The notes under the pieces: model-generated
Seen by the model: the letters and a program-made list of their open reading frames with translations, nothing else
Databases searched by the model: none
Told to the model about the DNA's origin: nothing
Part shown: positions 34,864-42,705 of the stretch, piece after piece
How the letters are laid out: each line of letters begins with the position of its first letter
Numbering within the stretch: position 1 is the stretch's first letter
Program-made: the position numbers and the translations under genes
From: Dehalococcoidia bacterium
GTDB taxonomy: Bacteria > Chloroflexota > Dehalococcoidia > Dehalococcoidales > Fen-1064
Direction: 5' to 3'
Assembly: GCA_011171075.1 (NCBI GenBank)
Contig: DUFD01000007.1
Span: 1-43,291 of the forward strand
DNA length: 43,291 bases

Positions 34864-34896
34864 AAAAAGCCAGCAGACTGTTAAGAACATGCTGGC
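34864..34896 (-). terminator. Terminator of the small lipoprotein gene
   Basis: On the minus strand GCCAGCA (34896-34890) pairs with TGCTGGC (34875-34869), followed by TTTTTC. It lies about 43 bases past the stop of the gene at 34939. Confidence 0.65.
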
Positions 34897-34938
34897 CTTT
34901 CGATACTCAATAGCCGTACAGGCTACACAGGCTTAATC

Positions 34939-35301
34939 TCAGCCTGACTCCGTGACCTTTATACTGATATCTTTGCTCGATTCCCTGCCCTTCTCATCCA
35001 TTACCGTGACGGCTACCGAATAAGTGCCATACACATCCGGAGCAGTCCAGGTAACTATAGAACCCGCTCCCAGAATACTGCCACCAGTTGTCGTCCACTC
35101 ATAAGTGAGCCCGTCACTATTAGCAGCAGTGATACACTCAATCCGGGTAGACTCCTGTATCTTGACAGCCGGTAAATCGGTAATAAGGTCCTTGATGATT
35201 GAACCACCGCCGGCCTGACCGCAACCGATAATGCCCCCCAAGATACAACCTATTACCAACAGACCAAGTACTATTCTAATAGATGCAGCATGTATTTGCA
35301 T
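34939..35301 (-). CDS. Small lipoprotein with one PKD/Ig-like domain
   Basis: 120 residues. The signal sequence ends in a lipobox-like GGIIGC (Cys27). The rest (about 40-120) is a single beta-sandwich domain of PKD type: LTYEWTTTGGSILGAGSIVTW, then YGTYSVAVTVMDEKGRES. Such domains mediate binding or act as spacers on the outer surface; no enzymatic part is present. It lies upstream of, and on the same strand as, the large PKD-containing protease lipoprotein but is separated from it by a terminator. Confidence 0.75.
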   Translation of the reverse strand: MQIHAASIRIVLGLLVIGCILGGIIGCGQAGGGSIIKDLITDLPAVKIQESTRIECITAANSDGLTYEWTTTGGSILGAGSIVTWTAPDVYGTYSVAVTVMDEKGRESSKDISIKVTESG

Positions 35302-35546
35302 GAAAACTTGTCTCCTTCGGGGCAGACTACAGTAACGGCTAGGAAGAGGAAGAATATTTCAGCATTTTATATGCACCTAATATTGAATATGGACAAATAC
35401 GCACTCAGAGTCAAGCACTTTCACCGGTACTTTAGTATGTAGGGGTACTAATGCACTATTGATAGTAGAAGACAGTAAGGAATAGCATAATGCTATAAGA
35501 CTCCTGATTCCCTATCGGATGTAGAGAACGAAGAGGAGGTGAGTAT

Positions 35547-35912
35547 GTGAGAAGATACCTGCAATCTCTTTATCGTTGCCAGAAGGGTTTCACATTAATT
35601 GAGTTGTTGGTAACGATAGCCATACTCGGTGCCTTGGCCGGGGTCGCGGTACCCAATGTCGGTAAATTCATAGGTGAAGGCAAGAACGAGGCAATGGAAA
35701 TCGAACTCCAAAATGTAGAGCTGGCAATGGACTTAGGGATGGCTCTTAATGATTTGGATTCCGTATCAGCACACTGAGGGTGCTGGACAAATGACCTGTC
35801 AGGAAAGCCCGGAGAGTTTGATTTCGCAGATTACCTCATTCCCGCCACAACAGAGTTTTACTACAAGTGGGATTCGGACGGCACAATATATCAGGACCAA
35901 GACGGGTCATGA
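35547..35912 (+). pseudogene. Type IV prepilin-like gene interrupted by an in-frame TGA
   Basis: The N-terminus is a clear class III signal, KGFTLIELLVTIAILGALAG, with the prepilin peptidase site after Gly and Glu at mature position 5. The frame stops at TGA 35775-35777 after 76 residues, yet the same frame continues with 44 residues of pilin-like C-terminus (FDFADYLIPATTEFYYKW, then DSDGTIYQDQDGS) to TGA 35910-35912. Either the pilin is decayed or a short pilin-like peptide is made. The GTG start has GAGGAGGTGAG upstream. A 13-bp palindrome TAGCATAATGCTA (35483-35495), which includes an extended -10 (TGCTATAAG), lies in the promoter region. Confidence 0.65.
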
Positions 35913-36011
35913 AGGAGTGGTAGTTTACCACTGAGGACAATATTAAGAAATAGCCTCCCTCGACAAAATGTGATTAGTATGTAGCCCCTCTATAACCCCA
36001 TTCTCCTCATT

Positions 36012-36046
36012 AAAGCACCACCTGAAAAACGGTGGTGCTTTATTTG
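36012..36046 (+). terminator. Terminator after the prepilin gene
   Basis: A perfect 11-bp stem, AAAGCACCACC (36012-36022) with GGTGGTGCTTT (36031-36041), 8-base loop, followed by ATTTG. The A- and T-rich ends would let it work from both sides. Confidence 0.75.
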
Positions 36047-36069
36047 TATCTTTCTCTTTAAAAATAGTC

Positions 36070-36098
36070 TTGTAAATCTCCAAAATAGCTAGTATGAT
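36070..36098 (+). promoter_or_regulatory. Promoter of the first carboxylesterase gene
   Basis: TTGTAA (36070-36075), 17-base spacer, TATGAT (36093-36098); about 70 bases of leader to ATG 36177. Confidence 0.5.
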
Positions 36099-36176
36099 AG
36101 TGCCAATTCTTAGAAGCAGCCAACAAGAACGGCCAAGAACAATAACAGACCCGATGTTCCAGCCAGGAGGTTTCAA

Positions 36177-38093
36177 ATGAAAAACGGCTTCTGGTACAAA
36201 CTATTGGTGCCATTCCTGGTGCTGATGCTGATAGTATCGGTCACGGTATCCTGTAACGGCACGGAAGGAGAACAGGAGGAGGAGGAAGAGGAGGAAGTAG
36301 GAGAACAGGAAGAAGAGGAGGAAGAAGAAGAGGAAGAAGAATCCACCTTACTAGTCGACCCGATAATGACGGACTCCGGACTGGTCTCCGGGACACTGGT
36401 GGATGATGCTGGAGAAGAGGTACGTGTCTACAAGGGCATCCCGTTTGCCGCCCCACCCGTGGGCGATTTACGGTGGGAGCCACCACAGTCGGTTGAACCC
36501 TGGGAAGGAGTCCTCGAGTGCACCGATTTTGCCCCGATTGCCCCACAGGTAACAAGCAGTGATGCCGAACAAAGCGAAGACTGCCTTTACCTGAACGTAT
36601 ACACGCCCGCTAAAAATACGACTGACCGTCTGCCAGTATTCGTCAGTATTCATGGTGGTGCGATGGTCATAGGTTCTTCCCGCTCTCCCGATATGACCTA
36701 CTTTGCCCGGACCAACAATGTCGTCGGCGTATCTATCGCCTACCGATTGGGTGGCCTTGGTTTCTTTGCCCACCCCCTGCTTTCCGAGGAATCAGAAAAC
36801 GAGGTCTCCGGGAATTACGGCCTGATGGACCAGGTAGCTGCCCTGGAGTGGGTACAGGAGAATATTGCCGCCTTCGGCGGGGACCCGGATAACGTCACAA
36901 TTCACGGCTGCTCCTCCGGCGGTGAGTCCGTTCTCTTCCTCATGGCATCACCTTTCAGTGAAGGGCTGTTCCATCAAGCTATCGCCGACGCCGGTGTGTA
37001 TGGAGAAACGCGAACCCCACCCCTGGCAGAGATGGAAGTGCGTGGGGAAAATCTGGCAGTCACACTCGGTGTGTCTGAAGAGCCTGATGTGCTGGCTGCC
37101 CTGCGTGCTTTAAGCGCTGATGAAATCGTGGCGGCCGTGCCCGTCAGTACCAGCGGGACTGAGTTGCAGCTTCCGAACGTGGACGGCTGGTTCCTGCCGG
37201 ACTACCCCCTTAACGTTTTCGAGGCAGGTGACCAGCAGAATGTCCCTCTGATGATAGGCAGTGGCAGCGCTGACCTTGCCGGAGAGTGGAACCAGTACGG
37301 GGACAAGAACTTCGCCTGCGCCATGAGCTCGGTCTCGTCCCTGGTGTATGCCTGGGTCTTCGACCATGCACCGTGCGGCAGCGGAGGCGGGACCCATTGT
37401 CTCGACATGACCTACCTGTTCGCCGAAATCAGCACGCTGGAAAACATGTGCGACGTAGACATTGAGGTATCCGAAGCAATGGTCACCATGTGGGTTCAGT
37501 TTGCCAGAACCGGCGACCCTAATATAGAGGGACTCATCGAGTGGCCAGCCTATGAAGAGGATACCGACCAGTACCTAGAAATCGGGGACCCGCTGCAGGT
37601 AGAAACCGGCCTGTACGAGCCGGGTAAATATGCCGAAGAGGAACCACCTTCTGAGGCGGTTACCTATACAAATGATGAGTACGGGTTCTCCCTGGAGTAC
37701 CCCGGCAACTGGAACGAAAAGACTGCTGACCTCGGCCCCGGTGTTATCTGGCGGGTTGGGGCTGGTACCTATTTTGTTCCCGCCGTAAGGATTATCGTCC
37801 GCGATGAGTCTGAGGGAGCTACCCTGGAAGAGGTGTTTACCGTTCACCTGACCGAGGATGGCGACAAGACTATTGATACCTATATAGCGAGTGATGTCAC
37901 CATTAACGACACCGACGTCACCCAGGCTGAAGTTGCCTATACCGGTTCTTCGGGTGGCTACGAGAGCATGATTATCGGGCTGATAAAAGACGGCAAGTGG
38001 ATTATCATTGAAGTATATACTGTGCCTGCCTATTTCCCGTTTGCCGATGAAGGCCAGCCGGCAGAGATAATCGGTACCGTCACATTCGAATAA
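36177..38093 (+). CDS. Lipoprotein type-B carboxylesterase with poly-Glu linker and PsbP-like tail (copy 1)
   Basis: 638 residues. The signal peptide ends at a likely lipidated Cys26 (TVSC), followed by an almost pure glutamate linker (about 34-55). The carboxylesterase domain (about 58-500) starts VDPIMTDSGLVSG and has the oxyanion HGG (159-161) and the nucleophile elbow GCSSG (244-248, Ser246), where most relatives have GESAG. The His region reads GGGTHCLDMTYLF. The C-terminal domain (about 510-638, YTNDEYGFSLEYPGNWNEKT) resembles PsbP-like or DUF1795 proteins. It should hydrolyse esters outside the cell membrane. AGGAGG lies before the ATG. It is a paralogue of the next gene. Confidence 0.88.
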   Translation: MKNGFWYKLLVPFLVLMLIVSVTVSCNGTEGEQEEEEEEEVGEQEEEEEEEEEEESTLLVDPIMTDSGLVSGTLVDDAGEEVRVYKGIPFAAPPVGDLRWEPPQSVEPWEGVLECTDFAPIAPQVTSSDAEQSEDCLYLNVYTPAKNTTDRLPVFVSIHGGAMVIGSSRSPDMTYFARTNNVVGVSIAYRLGGLGFFAHPLLSEESENEVSGNYGLMDQVAALEWVQENIAAFGGDPDNVTIHGCSSGGESVLFLMASPFSEGLFHQAIADAGVYGETRTPPLAEMEVRGENLAVTLGVSEEPDVLAALRALSADEIVAAVPVSTSGTELQLPNVDGWFLPDYPLNVFEAGDQQNVPLMIGSGSADLAGEWNQYGDKNFACAMSSVSSLVYAWVFDHAPCGSGGGTHCLDMTYLFAEISTLENMCDVDIEVSEAMVTMWVQFARTGDPNIEGLIEWPAYEEDTDQYLEIGDPLQVETGLYEPGKYAEEEPPSEAVTYTNDEYGFSLEYPGNWNEKTADLGPGVIWRVGAGTYFVPAVRIIVRDESEGATLEEVFTVHLTEDGDKTIDTYIASDVTINDTDVTQAEVAYTGSSGGYESMIIGLIKDGKWIIIEVYTVPAYFPFADEGQPAEIIGTVTFE

Positions 38094-38138
38094 TCACCAA
38101 TCTTACGCACAAAAAATAGATATCTTGATGTCCGCCTG

Positions 38139-38182
38139 ATTTAACAAAATACAATTTTGTTAAATCGTATTAATACGATTTA
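38139..38182. promoter_or_regulatory. Two overlapping perfect palindromes between the esterase genes
   Basis: ATTTAACAAAAT (38139-38150) and ATTTTGTTAAAT (38154-38165) form a 12-bp stem with a 3-base loop. It overlaps a second perfect palindrome, AAATCGTATTAATACGATTT (38162-38181), which extends to 22 bp. The two share 38162-38165 and cannot both form as RNA hairpins. No T-run follows. A pair of protein operators or a processing site is plausible. Confidence 0.6.
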
Positions 38183-38222
38183 TGACTACCTGAAATCTTT
38201 TACACCAGATGCCCCGAAGTAA

Positions 38223-38251
38223 TTGACAAGTCGACAATTTAGCATTATTAT
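38223..38251 (+). promoter_or_regulatory. Promoter of the second carboxylesterase gene
   Basis: TTGACA (38223-38228), 17-base spacer, TATTAT (38246-38251). The leader contains a small hairpin, CATACC/GGTATG (38268-38286). Confidence 0.65.
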
Positions 38252-38386
38252 TGCGCTGATAATTTGCATACCGAACGTTAGGTATGTGCACTATTACGCG
38301 AAATCAAAAGGGGGGAGAGATGTGAAATCATTAGAAATGCTTTAACAAGCGCTTTTTACCTCGATAAAAGGAGGTTATGACAAGAA

Positions 38387-40339
38387 ATGAAGAAAAAACT
38401 CGTGTGGTTATTCATATGCTGTGTGATGGCAGTGACCCTGGTAGCCTGGTCCTGCGATGGGGTAGAACCTGGTGAGCAGGAGGAAGAAGAGGAGGAAGAG
38501 GAGGAAGAAGAAGAGGAAGAAGAAGAGGAACCGACCTTACTGGCTGACCCGATAATGACAGACGCCGGGCTGGTCTCCGGGGAAGTGGCGGGTGAGGCTG
38601 GAGAAGAGGTACGAATCTACCGGGGTATCCCGTACGCCGCTCCACCTGTGGGTGACCTGCGGTGGAAGCCACCTCAACCGGTTGAATCCTGGACAGGAGT
38701 GCTTGAGTGCATTGAGTGGGCCGACCGCTCCCCACAGACCTCCGACGGGCTGGGGGGCATGAGCGAAGACTGCCTCCACCTTAACGTCATGACGCCAGCT
38801 AAAGAGACGACTGACCGTCTTCCCGTCATGGTCTTTTTCCATGGTGGCGGTCTTAGCATAATGTCGGGCAACTCATTGACCTACTGCAACACAGCACTTC
38901 CACAACAGGGTGTCGTGACAGTAACCGTCAACAGCCGTCTGGGAGTCATAGGTTACATGGCCCACCCCGAGCTCACCGCTGAATCGGAGAATAACGCTTC
39001 CGGGAACTATGGCACTCTGGACCTGATTGCTTCCCTGGAATGGGTACAGAGCAATATCGCCGCTTTCGGTGGTGACCCTGACAGGGTTACCATTTTTGGT
39101 GAGTCAGGGGGCGGTACCAAGACCATCTCCTGCATGTCTTCACCTTTAGCCGAGGGGCTTTTCCACCGGGCTATCGTCGAAAGCGGGTCGGGAATAATCT
39201 TGCAGGACCGCTGCACAACACTTGAAAATGCGGAAAGCATGGGCGAAGCAGTAGCCGATGCACTGGGTGTTTCCGATGAACCCGATGTACTGGCCGCCCT
39301 GCGCGCCGCAAGCTGGGAAGAGATTCTGGAAGCAGCCAGCACAGCCGGTTATAGTGCCAATCTAACAGTTGACGGCTGGGTCCTGCCAGATCAGGTTTAC
39401 AACATCTTCGAGGCAGGCGAGCAGAGCAACGTTCCCCTTATCGTGGGTGCCAACGAAGGTGAAGTCAGTTCATTCACTGGAAGCGTACCACTTATGGCTT
39501 CACTGATGAGTTCCGTATCATCCAAGGCTTACGTCTATGCGTTCAGCCACGTGCCCACTGGCTGGCGGGAAGAGGGCTGTGTCGCCTTTCACGGACTTGA
39601 ACTACCTTACGTTTTCGGCCATATACCCGACGGACTGTATTCGCCCACTGTAATAAGTCTCTCGGCAGGTGGTGGTGCCAAGTCCATTGAGCCGGGGCCT
39701 GATGAGATGGACGAGGTGGTTGCCGAAAATACGATGAGGATATGGGCCCAGTTTGCCGCCACCGGTAATCCCAGCGTGGCTGGACTGGTTAACTGGCCAG
39801 CATATGAAGAGTCCACCGACCAGTACCTCGATATCGGCTATACGCTGGAGGTAAAAACCGGGGTAGCAGATGCTGGTGTTTCTCCGCCGGAAGAGGAACC
39901 GTCCGAACCGGTCACCTATACAAATGATGAATATGGGTTCTCTCTGGAGTACCCCGGTAACTGGAACGAAAAGACAGAAGACCTCGGTCCCGGTGTTATC
40001 TGGCGGGTCGGTTCCGGTGCGTATCTCGTACCTTCGGTGAGGGTCATTATTCGCGATGAGTCCGAAGGAGCCACCCTGGAAGAGGTATTTGCCGCTCACC
40101 TGGCAGAGGACGGCGAAAAGACCATTGACACCTTTACGGCAAGTGATGTCAATCTAAACGGCACGGATGTCACTCAGGCTGAAGTCACTTATTCCAGCGC
40201 TGCCTATGGGTACGAGAGTATGATTATCGGAGTGGTCAAGGACGGTAAGTGGATTATCATCGAAGTATATACCGCTTATTTCCCGTTTGACTACGAAGAA
40301 CAGCCAGCAGAGATACTCGGTACAGTCACATTCGAATAA
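38387..40339 (+). CDS. Lipoprotein type-B carboxylesterase with poly-Glu linker and PsbP-like tail (copy 2)
   Basis: 650 residues with the same design as copy 1: signal peptide with Cys23 (AWSC, an atypical lipobox), a run of about 17 glutamates, carboxylesterase domain with HGGG (153-156) and canonical GESGG (239-243, Ser241), the His in VAFHGLELPYVFG, and a closely similar PsbP-like C-terminal domain. Its catalytic motifs are nearer the family norm than those of copy 1, so it may be the more typical enzyme. AGGAGGT lies 11 bases before the ATG. It has its own promoter and a strong terminator, so the two paralogues are expressed separately. Confidence 0.9.
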   Translation: MKKKLVWLFICCVMAVTLVAWSCDGVEPGEQEEEEEEEEEEEEEEEEEPTLLADPIMTDAGLVSGEVAGEAGEEVRIYRGIPYAAPPVGDLRWKPPQPVESWTGVLECIEWADRSPQTSDGLGGMSEDCLHLNVMTPAKETTDRLPVMVFFHGGGLSIMSGNSLTYCNTALPQQGVVTVTVNSRLGVIGYMAHPELTAESENNASGNYGTLDLIASLEWVQSNIAAFGGDPDRVTIFGESGGGTKTISCMSSPLAEGLFHRAIVESGSGIILQDRCTTLENAESMGEAVADALGVSDEPDVLAALRAASWEEILEAASTAGYSANLTVDGWVLPDQVYNIFEAGEQSNVPLIVGANEGEVSSFTGSVPLMASLMSSVSSKAYVYAFSHVPTGWREEGCVAFHGLELPYVFGHIPDGLYSPTVISLSAGGGAKSIEPGPDEMDEVVAENTMRIWAQFAATGNPSVAGLVNWPAYEESTDQYLDIGYTLEVKTGVADAGVSPPEEEPSEPVTYTNDEYGFSLEYPGNWNEKTEDLGPGVIWRVGSGAYLVPSVRVIIRDESEGATLEEVFAAHLAEDGEKTIDTFTASDVNLNGTDVTQAEVTYSSAAYGYESMIIGVVKDGKWIIIEVYTAYFPFDYEEQPAEILGTVTFE

Positions 40340-40361
40340 TCCCAATCCAGCAGTGACCGAT

Positions 40362-40397
40362 AAAGGGCGTACCCGCTGTATGCGGGTACGCCCTTTT
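40362..40397 (+). terminator. Strong terminator after the second carboxylesterase gene
   Basis: A perfect 15-bp stem, AAAGGGCGTACCCGC (40362-40376) with GCGGGTACGCCCTTT (40382-40396), loop TGTAT, ending in TTTT. Confidence 0.9.
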
Positions 40398-40437
40398 GCT
40401 CCCAATCCCATTTGACACACGCCGCCCCGTAGCGGTA

Positions 40438-41739
40438 ATGTGGACTTTAGAAATGACCGCAGCAGACACGGAATCAGAGTCCAAAACTGCCTTCCAGGTA
40501 ATAATCAGGCCATGCGGGGGAAAATGCAACCTGGCCTGTAGTTACTGTTATTATCAGTCCGGAGAGCAGGTACAGCAGAAGGGCACGTCAAGCATGACCA
40601 CAGACCTGCTTGATACGTTCACCCGCCAGTACATCGAAGCCCAGCAGGTACCGGAGGTGACCTTTAACTGGCAGGGTGTAGAGCCGCTCCTGATGGGACC
40701 GGAGTTCTTTCAGCAGGTGGTCAATCTCCAGCAAAAGTACCGGCGCCCCGAAACGACGATTTATAACATCGTGCAGACCAATGGCCTCCTGCTCGATAAC
40801 GACTGGTGTCGCTTCTTCAAGGCAAACGGCTTCCTCATTGTTATTGGCATTGACGGCCCCGGCGACTGTCACGACGCCGTCCGGGTAGATAATAACGGAC
40901 AGCCCACGCTGGAGCGTGTCCTTGCCAGCGTGGAACTATTGCACAAGTACGGCGTCGAGTTCAACACGCTGACCCGTGTGCACGCCGAGAATGCCGACTA
41001 CCCCCTGGAAATATACCGTTTCCTCCGCGACCAGGTAAAAGCCCGCTTCATGCAGTTCAGCCCCGTCGTTATCCAAGAAGGAGCGAAAATTACCGGGTTC
41101 TCGGTGACCGCACAGCAATACGGTGACTTCCTCAAGAGAGTCTTCAACGAATGGGTGCGACGGGACATCGAGACCGTCTCTGTGGATACTATCACGGCCG
41201 CCCTGCTCGCCTGGGGAGGGCAGCAACCAGACCTGTGCACCTTCCAAGAGACCTGCGGTAAAGACCTGGTCCTTGAGCAGAACGGTGACGTCTATAACTG
41301 CGACCATTTCGTGGAACCTGGCCACTACCTGGGAAATATCAATGAAAAAGACCTGGCTGAGCTTGCCAGTTCAGAGCAACAGTTACAGTTTGGCCTTACC
41401 AAGCGTGATTCACTTCCCGCCCGCTGCTGCCAGTGCCATGTACGGTTTGTCTGTAATGGCGGCTGTCCGAAAAACCGCATGCTGCGCACGCCTGACGGCG
41501 AACCCGGGCTCAACTACCTCTGTGAAGGGTACCTTGATTTCTTCAACTACATCGGGCCGGCGGTGAAGTTCATTATAGATGAGTTAGAGGCGGACCGCTC
41601 TCCGGCAAACGTCATGCACTATATCGCCCAGCAGGACGCCATGCTACAGATGATGTTCGCCCAAACAGAACCAGACAGTCCCTGCCCCTGCGGCAGTGGT
41701 CTTATGTACAAGGACTGCCACGGACGACAGGAAGTCTGA
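40438..41739 (+). CDS. Radical SAM/SPASM enzyme, anaerobic sulfatase-maturase type, with SEC-C tail
   Basis: About 433 residues. The radical SAM cluster is CNLACSYCYY (CxxxCxxC) near residue 28, after FQVIIRPCGGK, as in anaerobic sulfatase-maturating enzymes. The C-terminal SPASM part has CGKDLVLEQNGDVYNCDHF and CCQCHVRFVCNGGCPKNR, ligands for two further iron-sulfur clusters. The end, PCPCGSGLMYKDCHG, is a SEC-C zinc motif. The family oxidises Cys or Ser of sulfatases to formylglycine; no formylglycine sulfatase is in this window, so the client is elsewhere or different. I start at ATG 40438, the first ATG past the terminator; 40453 is an alternative, and both have poor ribosome sites. Confidence 0.85.
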   Translation: MWTLEMTAADTESESKTAFQVIIRPCGGKCNLACSYCYYQSGEQVQQKGTSSMTTDLLDTFTRQYIEAQQVPEVTFNWQGVEPLLMGPEFFQQVVNLQQKYRRPETTIYNIVQTNGLLLDNDWCRFFKANGFLIVIGIDGPGDCHDAVRVDNNGQPTLERVLASVELLHKYGVEFNTLTRVHAENADYPLEIYRFLRDQVKARFMQFSPVVIQEGAKITGFSVTAQQYGDFLKRVFNEWVRRDIETVSVDTITAALLAWGGQQPDLCTFQETCGKDLVLEQNGDVYNCDHFVEPGHYLGNINEKDLAELASSEQQLQFGLTKRDSLPARCCQCHVRFVCNGGCPKNRMLRTPDGEPGLNYLCEGYLDFFNYIGPAVKFIIDELEADRSPANVMHYIAQQDAMLQMMFAQTEPDSPCPCGSGLMYKDCHGRQEV

Positions 41740-41796
41740 CTTCGCCCGCATTTCCTGTAACTGACGGCGGAGCAGGCATGAGTGAGGTTAAATATT

Positions 41797-42705
41797 ATGA
41801 GTGAGTACCTTATCATTGATGCCCACCTCCATACCTACCAGACCCGAGAAATCGGTCTCCAGGCCAAGCAGGACCACACCGTCACCGACTACGGCGGAAC
41901 TATCGACGAGCTACTTCCCATCATGGAGAAGGCGAAGATAGGCAAGGCGGTAATGGTCAACATGCTGCCGCTGGCTGAAATGAAAAAGGCAGCTGTAGAC
42001 AGGCTGCCTGAAGACCTCAGCCAGCCACAACGTGATGAAGCCCTGAGGGAAATAGATGCCCGGATGCTGGGGCGGTTGGAGCGCCGCAACGCCTGGACCT
42101 GTAACCTCGCCCGCGAACACCCGAACCTGATTCCATTTATTAACCTTGACCCATTGCAGGATGAGGCGACCATGACTGCCGAACTGCTTGATAAGGTCGA
42201 CAACCACGGCGCCCGAGGTATCAAGCTCCATCCCGGCGCTCAGTGGTTCTACCCGAACGACCGCAGGCTCTGGCCGGCCTATAGAACCGCCCAGGAGATG
42301 AATCTGCCTGTCATATTTCACGCCGGCCGCTTCATGAGCCCGGAGACGTATTCCCGCCCGAAAAACTTCGTCGAAGTGCTTGAATCGTTCCCTGACCTGA
42401 CGCTGGTCATGGCGCACATCGGCACTGGCTACGAAGACGAGGCGATTGCCCTCGCCAGGGATTACTCCAACCTCCTGTTCGACTGTTCGGCCATCATCAG
42501 CAACACAAGGCCTGATGCCGATGTCACAGAAGAACGCCTGACCGCCATTATCAAGGAGATAGGGGTCGAACGGGTCATGTTCGGCTCGGACTTCCCCTGG
42601 TACGACCCGGCTGATTCCTTGGAACGACTGCTCCGGCTCGATTTCGGTGAGGAAGAAAAGCGACTGCTCCTTGCGGAAAACGCTATCCGTATCTACCGGC
42701 TCTAG
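41797..42705 (+). CDS. Amidohydrolase-family metal-dependent hydrolase (amidohydrolase_2 type)
   Basis: 302 residues, TIM-barrel type. The metal site starts with DAHLHTY (His10, His12), followed by GIKLHPGAQWFYPND (about 145-160), VIFHAGRF, MAHIGTGYEDEAI and the conserved FGSDFPWYDP with the catalytic Asp near residue 268. This is the ACMSD/amidohydrolase_2 branch, which contains decarboxylases and hydrolases of aromatic acids; the substrate cannot be inferred. ATG 41797 with GAGG nine bases upstream is preferred over the GTG at 41782. Its stop codon overlaps the end of the convergent PrsW-like gene by four bases. Confidence 0.85.
   Translation: MSEYLIIDAHLHTYQTREIGLQAKQDHTVTDYGGTIDELLPIMEKAKIGKAVMVNMLPLAEMKKAAVDRLPEDLSQPQRDEALREIDARMLGRLERRNAWTCNLAREHPNLIPFINLDPLQDEATMTAELLDKVDNHGARGIKLHPGAQWFYPNDRRLWPAYRTAQEMNLPVIFHAGRFMSPETYSRPKNFVEVLESFPDLTLVMAHIGTGYEDEAIALARDYSNLLFDCSAIISNTRPDADVTEERLTAIIKEIGVERVMFGSDFPWYDPADSLERLLRLDFGEEEKRLLLAENAIRIYRL

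Larger units (their letters stand above)
34585..34938. other. 354-base gap: leader and promoter of the protease lipoprotein plus a terminator
   Basis: No gene seen. From the right it holds the terminator of the small lipoprotein gene (34864-34896), then the promoter (34759-34787) and a leader of about 167 bases for the protease lipoprotein; I found no recognisable riboswitch in the leader. Confidence 0.6.

Noticed and set aside
35943-36176. 77-residue minus-strand frame between the prepilin and esterase genes
   Set aside because: It runs through a strong terminator stem and the esterase promoter, shows no recognisable motif and is probably non-coding.
36268-36340. Poly-glutamate tract as an assembly artefact
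   Set aside because: Both paralogues have it, with mixed GAG and GAA codons and intact frame on both sides, so it looks genuine.
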